Origin: Chryseosolibacter sp044507775
GTDB taxonomy: Bacteria > Bacteroidota > Bacteroidia > Cytophagales > Cyclobacteriaceae
Assembly (NCBI GenBank): GCA_044507775.1
Contig: JBIQIY010000009.1
Coordinates: 132,555 to 196,554, forward strand
DNA length: 64,000 bases
Reading direction: 5' to 3'
The notes under the pieces are model-generated. The model did no database searches. It worked only from the letters and a program-made list of their open reading frames with translations, and was not told the DNA's origin. A program made the position numbers and the translations under genes. Below, piece by piece: positions 24,413-31,838 of the stretch. Numbering within the stretch: position 1 is the stretch's first letter; each line of letters opens with the position of its first letter.

Positions 24413-25840
24413 CTATTTCTTGAATACAAGGTACGCGGACGATGCAAGAACGAGCAAAATAAAGACTGTGAAGACTGTCTCCTGCCAGTGACTGTCTCGG
24501 ATAAGTGTCAATGAATTGTCGGCGGTTTGAATCTTGTCATAAAAACTTCCGTCGTCATTCGCCTCGATCACTTCGTTTTTCGTGCTCTCGCCCGTGACAT
24601 AGAGCGTCAGCTTCGAGCGAAGTGTGTCGTATTTTTTTTCTTCCGGGTTAAAGTAGACCCACTGAAAATAATCCTTGAGATCATAGCGACCCGGTTCCTT
24701 CGGGATCAGGAAGTAGTTAAACGATTTGGTCCCCGTCACTCTCCCATTATCGCGTTTGATATCCATTCGCACATTCGGCTCATAGAATTCAAAATTTGCG
24801 TCCGAGGGAACTTTTGGCTTCTGAATAGCAGAAATATTTCCTTCGCCGAAAATATTAAAGACATAAGAAACGCTTTTGCCGGTGGTGACATCCGTCGAGG
24901 GCATCATTTCCGACAGTTTGTAGTTGCCTACCGCTACAACGTCTTTGAGCGGATGTTCGGGGAGTTCCTTGACCCGGATGGTTTTCGGCTTGCTGTAAAA
25001 AGTCTTATAATCCTCTTTGCGGTTCTGCCCGAAGAACGATGGGTTCTTTGCCACCTTGAATTTGATCATCTCCAGAGAGACCCGGGGAAAGACGATCGGT
25101 TCAGTGTTCAAAGGATAATAGGTTGCCTGATAGATCTTGTAGCGCGTGTAATCCTTGTTCCCGATCGTCACCGATTCACCTTCGATGTTCTCTATGTTGA
25201 AGTTTTCTTCCCACACATTATTCGGCTTCAGTTTCTTCAGGATCTCCGACAGCTGTCTTCCCAACTCATAGAACTGAAGCGGTGCACGGTTGTCTTCCGA
25301 CACATAAAACGCAAGCGTCGTATTGAACCCTTCGCCGGTATAAACTTCATCCTTGCTGGTTGACAGCGCGAGGAAAGCGTCGTCTGAGACGTCGACAAAT
25401 TCGGTTTCGCCTCCTCCGAAAAAGTCATCGGGGCTGCGGTCAAAAAAACTTCTGAACGGATCTGACTGCTGCTGAACCGCAGGTCCCACCTTTACCCGCT
25501 TGCCGGCTACCCGGATCGGCTGGTCGTTTATCTTCATCTCAAAATCCGGGACTGTGAATGTACCCTGTTGCAAGGGGACGTAGGTCATGATAATACTTTG
25601 CGAAGAAGAGATATGGCCGTTAATGATGTTCTGGGTGGATTGAGTTGACGTGCCGCGCTTGCGGAAGCCATCGATGTCGGGAAAGTTATCGTACGATTTC
25701 AAACGATCGTTTTGAACGGTGACCGTGATGGTCCAGGCCTGATTTTCCCCGATCTGATCAGGGCCCAATGTTATTTCAATTTTCTGTGCTTTGGCGGTGG
25801 CAAAAATCAACAAAAAGCCTGCAAGAGCGGTCAAGCGCAT
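24413..25840 (-). CDS. BatD family (aerotolerance-type) membrane protein
   Basis: A 475-residue exported protein with a signal peptide (MRLTALAGFLLIFATAKAQ), beta-sandwich repeats, and one C-terminal helix (about 455-472, ETVFTVFILLVLASSAYLVF). It matches the BatD pattern: GENQAWTITVTVQN near the start, SSQSIIMTYVPLQQGTFTVPDFEMKINDQPI, and SYVFNIFGEGNISAIQKPKVPSDANFEFYEPNV. BatD normally sits with the BatA/B/C/E von Willebrand proteins; none is next to it here, so this may be a paralogue. ATG 25840 is used; an upstream ATG at 25912 adds residues that lack a signal-peptide start. Confidence 0.82.
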   Translation of the reverse strand: MRLTALAGFLLIFATAKAQKIEITLGPDQIGENQAWTITVTVQNDRLKSYDNFPDIDGFRKRGTSTQSTQNIINGHISSSQSIIMTYVPLQQGTFTVPDFEMKINDQPIRVAGKRVKVGPAVQQQSDPFRSFFDRSPDDFFGGGETEFVDVSDDAFLALSTSKDEVYTGEGFNTTLAFYVSEDNRAPLQFYELGRQLSEILKKLKPNNVWEENFNIENIEGESVTIGNKDYTRYKIYQATYYPLNTEPIVFPRVSLEMIKFKVAKNPSFFGQNRKEDYKTFYSKPKTIRVKELPEHPLKDVVAVGNYKLSEMMPSTDVTTGKSVSYVFNIFGEGNISAIQKPKVPSDANFEFYEPNVRMDIKRDNGRVTGTKSFNYFLIPKEPGRYDLKDYFQWVYFNPEEKKYDTLRSKLTLYVTGESTKNEVIEANDDGSFYDKIQTADNSLTLIRDSHWQETVFTVFILLVLASSAYLVFKK

Positions 25841-26037
25841 ATCCGGTTGTGAATTAAAATCTGCAACTACAAAACTGAATTCAGGGAACAAAAATTGCTG
25901 AAATCCGTGCAAATTAAAGAGAAATCATTGCAGTAACTTCCCATGAAACTCCTTTTGAAAAATTTTCGTTTTTTTTCTTCAGCTTATTACCGGGAAATCA
26001 TAAATTCATTCACAAATAAACCATACGATTCTTTGCC

Positions 26038-26223
26038 ATGCTGAACTATGTCAAAACTGTACTCACCAAAGTGAGTTTTGACGCTCTGTTGTTTGAAAAA
26101 GAGCTCAGAAAGGCTATCAGGGTTCTGGTGGCTGACGAAATCAACGACCTCAAAAGCTGGTGTTACACCCGGTTTGGGAATCAACATGAAGCCATCCTCA
26201 ACAGGTGCTTTGTGGTAATCTGA
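26038..26223 (+). CDS. small conserved-looking protein of unknown function
   Basis: A 61-residue gene, too small for many gene finders. Its sequence is amphipathic and helical (MLNYVKTVLTKVSFDALLFEKELRKAIRVLVADEINDLKSWCYTRFGN), with two Cys. It is bounded on the right by a textbook terminator 17 bases after its stop, which argues that the frame is transcribed. I seem to remember similar short proteins in other cytophagas, but cannot check it. Function unknown. Confidence 0.65.
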   Translation: MLNYVKTVLTKVSFDALLFEKELRKAIRVLVADEINDLKSWCYTRFGNQHEAILNRCFVVI

Positions 26224-26239
26224 TCTTGGAGTTAGTCCT

Positions 26240-26267
26240 AAAGCCCCTTGCCTGTCAGGGGGCTTTT
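26240..26267 (+). terminator. rho-independent terminator
   Basis: AAAGCCCC pairs with GGGGCTTT (26240-26247 with 26259-26266) and is followed by T-rich sequence. Strongest intrinsic terminator in the window. Confidence 0.85.
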
Positions 26268-26305
26268 GCATTTTAGCGGTTTCCCGCGAACTTGTATATT
26301 CAGGG

Positions 26306-26593
26306 ATGTTAAGGAGGTTTCCGATTGAAGCTCTGGTCTGGGCCGTGGGCCTGATCATACTGGCGGTTGTTGATGCCGGCAGTGCTCATTTCACGGTTTG
26401 TCCTCTTAGCAACGCCGGCTTCGATTTTTGCCCGGGATGTGGCCTGGGCAGATCGGTTTCGCATGCGATTCATGGGAACTTCCGGCAATCGTTTCAGGCC
26501 CACCCCCTAGGGATATTTGCGGTCATTGTATTATCTTTCAGAATCGCAAACCTCACTAAACTATACATCCGCAATTATGGCAAGAGTTATTGA
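26306..26593 (+). CDS. DUF2752 membrane protein
   Basis: A 95-residue protein of the DUF2752 family, recognised by CPLSNAGFDFCPGCGLGRS (residues 32-50), with three conserved Cys. Helices at about 8-25 and 66-83. Function is unknown in the family. The last 17 bases overlap the following TM2-domain gene, and in Bacteroidota these two families commonly sit together, so they probably form one unit. Confidence 0.82.
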   Translation: MLRRFPIEALVWAVGLIILAVVDAGSAHFTVCPLSNAGFDFCPGCGLGRSVSHAIHGNFRQSFQAHPLGIFAVIVLSFRIANLTKLYIRNYGKSY

Positions 26594-26921
26594 CGTTCTT
26601 CCCGAACTCACCGGCGAAGAAATGCTTTACGTCCAGTCGCTTGTTAAGGATATGGACGATGAAAAAGCGCGCACATTCGCCGGCGTCTATCGAACTCGGC
26701 GAAAAGATCCCCAGGTGATATTACTGACTGCCCTGCTCGGACTTGTTGTCCTGGCCGGAGTACACCGTTTTATCATGGGACAAATCGGCATGGGACTGCT
26801 TTATCTGTTCACGGGCGGCCTTTGCCTGATCGGAACCATTGTCGACCTGGTAAACCATCAGAAGCTGGCTTTTGAATACAATCAGAAAACCGCAAACGAA
26901 GTACTTGCAATGGTGAGGTAA
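26577..26921 (+). CDS. TM2 domain protein
   Basis: A 114-residue protein: a cytoplasmic helical N-terminus (1-45, DVLPELTGEEMLYVQSLVKDMDD), then a TM2 domain made of two helices (about 49-66 and 72-95) with the family core GVHRFIMGQIGMGLLYLFTGGLCLIGTIVDLV. ATG 26577 is chosen because upstream residues of the open frame belong to the other reading frame of the DUF2752 gene. Role unknown. Confidence 0.85.
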   Translation: MARVIDVLPELTGEEMLYVQSLVKDMDDEKARTFAGVYRTRRKDPQVILLTALLGLVVLAGVHRFIMGQIGMGLLYLFTGGLCLIGTIVDLVNHQKLAFEYNQKTANEVLAMVR

Positions 26922-26969
26922 GGATGGGTGCCACTTGTGCGCCCGGTGGCTAAAGCCGGAATGGTCTTA

Positions 26970-27920
26970 TTATGATTCGAGAAAACGAATATTTCTCGTG
27001 AGGCCTTTGAAGTGGGTTCGCTTCAGTGGCGATTTTTGAAATATTTTCTTGAAAACATCTTCGGTGAGATCTTTCCAGTCACCCTCCGTCATGTTTTGAA
27101 GGTCCTCGGGAGGATTAAACCGAGATTCGTTGTGAGGCTTTGCAAAACGATTCCAGGGGCAGACTTCCTGGCAGATGTCGCAGCCGAAGATCCAGTTTTC
27201 AAATTTGCCTTTTACTTCAGCGGGAATTTCCTCCTTCAGCTCAATGGTGAAGTAGCTTATGCACTTGCTGCCGTCAACCATGTAGGGTTCCGCAATAGCA
27301 TCTGTCGGGCATGCGTCCATGCAAGCGGTGCACGTGCCGCAATAATCCCGGACGGGTCCATCGCAGTCGAGCTCGAGATCGATGATCAGCTCGGCGAGAA
27401 AAAAGAAACTTCCGGCGTCGCGATTGAGGAGCAGGCTGTTCTTTCCAATCCAACCGAGTCCGCTTTTCTTCGCCCACGCGCGCTCCATGACGGGCGCTGA
27501 ATCGACAAACGCCCGGCCTTCCACGTTGCCGATGGTCTTGCGGATCGCTTCAACAAACGCGTGAAGCTTTTCCTTGATGATAAAGTGGTAGTCTTCGCCG
27601 TACGCGTATCGGGCAATTTTATATCCGGATTCGGGCAGATCTTTTTGGGGATAGTAATTGTACAGAAGGCTCACAACAGACTTTGCGCCGGGAACGAGCA
27701 GTGAGGGATCCAGGCGTTTGTCAAAATAATTTTCCATATACCCCATCTTTCCATGGTAACCCCTCTTAAGCCACGCCTCCAGTCGCGAAGCTTCTTCCTG
27801 AAGAAATTCAGCCCGGGATATTCCGCAAAAAGAAAAGCCCAGCGACTGTGCTGTGGCTTTCACAAAACGGGTTCTTTCCCCGACGTCCTTCAAAGTCCTA
27901 TTTTTTCGCGCTTCGTCCAT
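26970..27920 (-). CDS. queG: epoxyqueuosine reductase
   Basis: A 316-residue cobalamin-dependent iron-sulfur enzyme that reduces epoxyqueuosine to queuosine in the tRNA wobble base. Active-site Asp140 lies in FVDSAPVMERAWAKKSGLGWIGKN. Two 4Fe-4S sites: Cys194, 197, 200, 204 (YCGTCTACMDACPTDAI) and Cys220, 247, 250, 254 (GCDICQEVCPWN). The ATG start at 27920 overlaps the upstream gene by 31 bases in another frame; a TTG at 27893, overlapping that gene's stop as TTGA, is a possible alternative. Other queuosine genes are not in the window. Confidence 0.94.
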   Translation of the reverse strand: MDEARKNRTLKDVGERTRFVKATAQSLGFSFCGISRAEFLQEEASRLEAWLKRGYHGKMGYMENYFDKRLDPSLLVPGAKSVVSLLYNYYPQKDLPESGYKIARYAYGEDYHFIIKEKLHAFVEAIRKTIGNVEGRAFVDSAPVMERAWAKKSGLGWIGKNSLLLNRDAGSFFFLAELIIDLELDCDGPVRDYCGTCTACMDACPTDAIAEPYMVDGSKCISYFTIELKEEIPAEVKGKFENWIFGCDICQEVCPWNRFAKPHNESRFNPPEDLQNMTEGDWKDLTEDVFKKIFQKSPLKRTHFKGLTRNIRFLES

Positions 27921-28624
27921 ACCTCATCGATCGGATCGCCTTGACTGCTGAGACCTTTGTGCCTCCATGCCTCATTCTCGATGGCAAAATCAAAAGAAAG
28001 GTTTGCTCCCACCCGGGAATTATCGCGTGAGAAAAATTCGATGTGTTCCGTGTACTTTCCGTTCTTCGTGGTGTAGGTTCCGCCGCCTGTTCCTGAAAAC
28101 TCGCGTGTTTCAACGTTGTATGCGATCCATTGAAAGCGAGTGCCCGACAGGATCTTCATGGTTCGGCGCGCTCCCGGAGTCATCTTTGACATCTGTCCGC
28201 CGCGGACACGCCCTGTAATCAGCCACGCTCCCGCGAGCTTTCCCGGCGTACCATCGTCAATTTGTTTCCACTGCGAAGCGCCTGACTCGTCCGAAAGCGA
28301 CAAGACGCCCTTCTCCAATTTGAGTGATCCGCGGTATTCACCGCCAACAGTTTCCGGGTTCAGGGAGTGATATTCGATGATGGCTATATACGTGTTCCCT
28401 TCGATGCGGTACGACCCCCCGTATGTTCCAATAAACTTCTTGTTCGGCACATCATATATGGCGACGGAATAGTACTTATCCGAGCAGATCAAGGTGCTCT
28501 GATTTTCCGGTGTGCCGGACTGCCATGCACCTTTCACGCTCAGCGCGGGCTTATCGTTAGCCATAGATGCGGAAAATACAAGCGTGCACAGTGCAGCAAA
28601 TGCGAGGCGAAAATTCATTTTCAT
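27890..28624 (-). CDS. secreted protein with internally duplicated domain
   Basis: A 244-residue protein with a signal peptide (MKMNFRLAFAALCTLVFSASMA). The mature part is two copies of a lipocalin-like unit: copy one (about 32-115) with GAWQSG, YYSVAIYDVPNKKFIGTYGG, TYIAIIEYHS; copy two (about 130-235) with GAWLITG, FQWIAYNVETREFSGTGGG, KYTEHIEFFS. Such proteins are usually annotated only as membrane or secreted protein. The function is unknown; ligand binding is a guess from the fold. It runs into queG with a 31-base overlap, so they are likely one transcript. Confidence 0.75.
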   Translation of the reverse strand: MKMNFRLAFAALCTLVFSASMANDKPALSVKGAWQSGTPENQSTLICSDKYYSVAIYDVPNKKFIGTYGGSYRIEGNTYIAIIEYHSLNPETVGGEYRGSLKLEKGVLSLSDESGASQWKQIDDGTPGKLAGAWLITGRVRGGQMSKMTPGARRTMKILSGTRFQWIAYNVETREFSGTGGGTYTTKNGKYTEHIEFFSRDNSRVGANLSFDFAIENEAWRHKGLSSQGDPIDEVWTKREKIGL

Positions 28625-28705
28625 ACATTGTGTAGTTTAAGTTCTTATGTACCTGAATGTAGTGAATATCCTCCTGACACCCCAGACATATCTGTCGAGC
28701 CGATC

Positions 28706-29623
28706 TTACCACAGTTTTTGCGGGTATTCACCCTTGTCAACCAGGGCCTTGATTTTCTGAGATACAGCCTCCTTGTCTTCCTTATACGTTACGCCGAACC
28801 AGATATTTCCTCCACCCAGGACTTTAACCTTGCCTTTATCCTGGTGTATCATGTCGTTTACCACCAGCGGTATGAAGAACTCGGCCTTTATATTCTTGTA
28901 ATTGTTTTCCACGAACTCGTCAAACATTTGCGCTGTAAGGTCGAAGACGCTGGGGTGAAAACCCCAGAAGTTCATGGATGTCGGCGCATTCGGGTCTAAT
29001 TCCAGGTCGCCATCTTTTTCCTTCGAAATGATTTTACCATTCTCGATGACGATCGTCGTGCGCTCTACGACCGATTTGAGATACCCCTGTTCGTCAGTCT
29101 CCCCTACGCCCCGGGAGACACTGCCGTGTTCAGACAAGACGTTCTTCAACGTATAGCCTACCATCGCATGGGAACCTGAGTTATCCTTGGAAAAGAAATC
29201 GGCTATGGATGCAAAAGCATCTTTTCCGTAAAAGTCGTCCGCGTTGATAACGACAAACGGTTCGCGGATCTTATGTCGCGCGCACAGTATAGCGTGCCCG
29301 GTACCCCAAGGCTTCACGCGTTCCGGATTCTGATATTGCTCCGGGATAAACTTGTTCTGCGGCTGAACAACAAAATCTACTTCGATTTTACCGCGGGTCT
29401 GTGGCGTGAATTTCTCCTTTACAGTTTCAAGGATCTCATCCCGTACGATAAACACCACTTTTGTAAACCCGGCGCGAATCGCATCAAAAAGTGAATAGTC
29501 CATGATCGTTTCGCCATGCGGACCGAATCCATCTATTTGTTTGATGCCGCCGTACCGGCTGCCAATTCCCGCCGCCAAGACTAATAATGTGAGTTTATTT
29601 TGCTGGTTATTTGGTGAGTCCAT
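28706..29623 (-). CDS. sugar-phosphate nucleotidyltransferase family protein
   Basis: A 305-residue GT-A fold nucleotidyltransferase, expected to join a nucleotide to a sugar phosphate. The nucleotide loop LVLAAGIGSRYGGIKQIDGFGPHG (about 13-36) and the metal site VINADDFYGKDAF are clear. The GSRYGG-x-KQ form groups with a Bacteroidota family of uncertain sugar specificity, not with RmlA or GalU. ATG 29623 is used; twelve residues upstream of it are basic and unlikely. The divergent sugar MFS gene is 195 bases away. Confidence 0.85.
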   Translation of the reverse strand: MDSPNNQQNKLTLLVLAAGIGSRYGGIKQIDGFGPHGETIMDYSLFDAIRAGFTKVVFIVRDEILETVKEKFTPQTRGKIEVDFVVQPQNKFIPEQYQNPERVKPWGTGHAILCARHKIREPFVVINADDFYGKDAFASIADFFSKDNSGSHAMVGYTLKNVLSEHGSVSRGVGETDEQGYLKSVVERTTIVIENGKIISKEKDGDLELDPNAPTSMNFWGFHPSVFDLTAQMFDEFVENNYKNIKAEFFIPLVVNDMIHQDKGKVKVLGGGNIWFGVTYKEDKEAVSQKIKALVDKGEYPQKLW

Positions 29624-29818
29624 GCCCTTTTCTTTATTTTTCGTTAAGTGTTTCCGCAAACATCTGAAATGATGAATAATTTTCTGAGATTGTAGCGGCT
29701 TATTGCGCTGCCCGAATCGTGGCGCAAAATTAGGATTTTAAAGCAATTAGTCGGATTAATAAACGGACAATTCCGGATCCATGAGAATTATTATCAACCA
29801 TCAATTGTAAACCCCTTC

Positions 29819-31102
29819 ATGAATTCAAACCAGCGGTCGTATGTCTTCCCGATGATTATCATCGGCGCATTGTTTTTCATCTTCGGTTTCGTTACCTGGC
29901 TGAACAGTGTTCTTATTCCATTCTTAAAGCAGGCGTGCCAGCTGACGGATTTTCAGGCCTATTTTGTGACGCTCGCTTTTTACTCTCCATATTTTGTCAT
30001 GGCGATTCCATCTTCCGGCATACTGAAGAAAACCGGCTTCGCCCGTGGGATGTCGATGGGCCTTTTTGTAATGGCGGTGGGATCCTTGGTTTTCATACCG
30101 GCTGCAGAAATTCGTTCTTATCCGCTTTTCCTCGTCGGTTTGTTTATTCAGGGCACGGGTCTCACCTTGCTGCAAACAGCGTCGAATCCATACGTAACGA
30201 TCCTGGGCCCGATTGAAAGCGCGGCGAAGCGCATCAGCATCATGGGCATCTGCAATAAACTGGCGGGCATGATTGGAATCTTCATCCTGGTCGAGCTGCT
30301 CTTCAGCGATACGCAGACACTCTCCGCGCGAATCGAATCCTTTACCGGAGCCGAGCTCGCCTATGAGCTTGATATTCTTGCATCGCGTGTAGTGGTACCG
30401 TATATCATCATGGCTGTTATCCTGGCCGGGCTCGCCATTATGATCCTGAAGGCGCATCTTCCGGAGATCAATCCGGAGGAAGAAGACGCAGCATCGGCGG
30501 AAACCGGCGCGCACTCGGAAAAAAAGTCCGTGTTCCAATTCCCGCATCTGATGCTCGGCGTCCTTTGCATCTTCTTGTATGTGAGCGTTGAAGTAATAGC
30601 CATTGATACAATCGGTCTTTATGGTGAGTACCAGGGCTTTGATCTTAGCACGGCAGGTAAATTCAGCAGCTTCAGTCTGATCGCGCTGACGATCGGATAT
30701 CTCCTGGGCATTGTTCTGATTCCAAAATATCTTTCGCAAAAGTCGGCCCTTGCCATCTGCGCCACGCTTGGATTCGTATTCGCACTCGCCGCCCTGTTTA
30801 CGGACGGGTGGGTATCGATCGGGTTTATCGTATTACTGAGCTTCGCTCATGCGCTCATGTGGCCTTCCATCTGGCCACTCGCGCTCGACAGGCTTGGGCG
30901 CTTCACCAAGATGGGTTCCGCGCTTCTGATCATGGGTATTGTGGGTGGGGCGATCACTCCGCTGCTTTACGGCGCGCTTGCCGATGCTACAAACAGGCAA
31001 ACAGCTTACTGGATTACAATTCCCTGCTACATTTACATCTTCTACTACGCGTCACGGGGATATCGCGTGGGCAAATCCGAAAAAGTAGCGGTTGCCTCCT
31101 AG
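29819..31102 (+). CDS. sugar MFS transporter (FucP/GluP type)
   Basis: A 427-residue, 12-helix carrier of the fucose:proton symporter branch of the major facilitator family. Family marks include FGFVTWLNSVLIPFLKQACQLTDFQA near the start and QTASNPYVTILGP in helix 4. The sugar could be glucose, galactose or fucose; sequence alone does not decide. The gene ends just before a long perfect inverted repeat. No sugar-breakdown genes are next to it. Confidence 0.92.
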   Translation: MNSNQRSYVFPMIIIGALFFIFGFVTWLNSVLIPFLKQACQLTDFQAYFVTLAFYSPYFVMAIPSSGILKKTGFARGMSMGLFVMAVGSLVFIPAAEIRSYPLFLVGLFIQGTGLTLLQTASNPYVTILGPIESAAKRISIMGICNKLAGMIGIFILVELLFSDTQTLSARIESFTGAELAYELDILASRVVVPYIIMAVILAGLAIMILKAHLPEINPEEEDAASAETGAHSEKKSVFQFPHLMLGVLCIFLYVSVEVIAIDTIGLYGEYQGFDLSTAGKFSSFSLIALTIGYLLGIVLIPKYLSQKSALAICATLGFVFALAALFTDGWVSIGFIVLLSFAHALMWPSIWPLALDRLGRFTKMGSALLIMGIVGGAITPLLYGALADATNRQTAYWITIPCYIYIFYYASRGYRVGKSEKVAVAS

Positions 31103-31108
31103 CACACT

Positions 31109-31144
31109 CAGCTTCCTGAAAGTTTCATGACTTTCAGGAAGCTG
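31109..31144. terminator. 14-base-pair inverted repeat between MFS and pnuC
   Basis: CAGCTTCCTGAAAG and CTTTCAGGAAGCTG form a perfect 14-pair stem with an 8-base loop. It lies between convergent genes and covers the last codons and stop of pnuC; no T-tract. Probably a two-way terminator or mRNA end stabiliser. Confidence 0.7.
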
Positions 31145-31796
31145 TTGAATAGGACCTATACTCGCGTATCCAGTTCCACAAACCAAATGAGGCGATCACG
31201 CAAAACGCCGCATATTCCAATCCGACGAATAGAATTCCTTTTGCGAAGTACAGGTACGTGGCGATTGCATCAATCAGGATCCACAGTATCCAGCATTCAA
31301 TCTTCTTATTGATCATCAGAAAAGTCGTGATGATGCTCATGACGGTCACAAGAGAGTCGAGGTAAGGGAAAGCGCTCGGCTTGGGAAACACCGCGGGAAA
31401 AATCTCATGAATATTTTCGGCGAGGGTGCCAAAAAGAAAAGTGCCGACGAACCCCACAAGAACGATCATGATGAGCGGCTTGCGTTTCATGAAGCTGACG
31501 CGCAGTTCTTTTTTGCGATCTTCCTCGAATTTCCTGGGATGGGTCCAGCGCCACCAGCCAACGAGGTTCGTTACAAAGAAGAAAACCTGCAGAAACATAT
31601 CCGGATATAATTGAACCTGGTAGAACAGGAAAAAGAATAAAACAACATTGATAATACCGAGCGGCCAGCTCCATACAATCGCTCTGGCCGACAACCAGAC
31701 GGCTATTGCGCCGGCGATCGTGCCGAAAAATTCCAGGTAGCTCATCGAGTACCCGAGCACAGTGAAAAAAATATTCTCTTTGTCGAAAAAAAACAT
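31134..31796 (-). CDS. pnuC: PnuC family nicotinamide riboside transporter
   Basis: A 220-residue membrane carrier with about seven helices. Family pattern: EFFGTIAGAIAVWLSARAIVWSWPLGIINVVLFFFLFYQVQLYPDMFLQVFFFVTNLVGWWRW, including the W-x-x-G-x-x-N substrate motif, and later NKKIECWILWILIDAIATYLY. It admits nicotinamide riboside for NAD synthesis; some Bacteroidota relatives carry thiamine, and no TPP riboswitch is seen in the 42 bases upstream. Its 3' end lies inside an inverted repeat. Confidence 0.9.
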   Translation of the reverse strand: MFFFDKENIFFTVLGYSMSYLEFFGTIAGAIAVWLSARAIVWSWPLGIINVVLFFFLFYQVQLYPDMFLQVFFFVTNLVGWWRWTHPRKFEEDRKKELRVSFMKRKPLIMIVLVGFVGTFLFGTLAENIHEIFPAVFPKPSAFPYLDSLVTVMSIITTFLMINKKIECWILWILIDAIATYLYFAKGILFVGLEYAAFCVIASFGLWNWIREYRSYSTAS

Positions 31797-31838
31797 GCTT
31801 GGATTTGAAAGATGATGTGTGAGCAGGTGTGCCGCTCT

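Noticed and set aside
24527..25363. 278-codon plus-strand frame inside the BatD-like gene
   Set aside because: Antisense shadow; no recognisable domain and the opposing frame has a signal peptide and BatD motifs.
25987..26358. 123-codon minus-strand frame
   Set aside because: It is antisense to the 61-residue gene and runs across the intrinsic terminator; composition is not protein-like.
28367..28999. 210-codon plus-strand frame
   Set aside because: Shadow of the duplicated secreted protein and nucleotidyltransferase genes on the minus strand.
29924..30739. 271-codon minus-strand frame inside the MFS gene
   Set aside because: Charged His/Arg/Asp-rich translation with no family, antisense to a clear 12-helix transporter.
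31797..31838. TPP or NAD riboswitch upstream of pnuC
   Set aside because: Only 42 bases separate pnuC from the neighbouring gene, too short for an aptamer, and no conserved core is visible.
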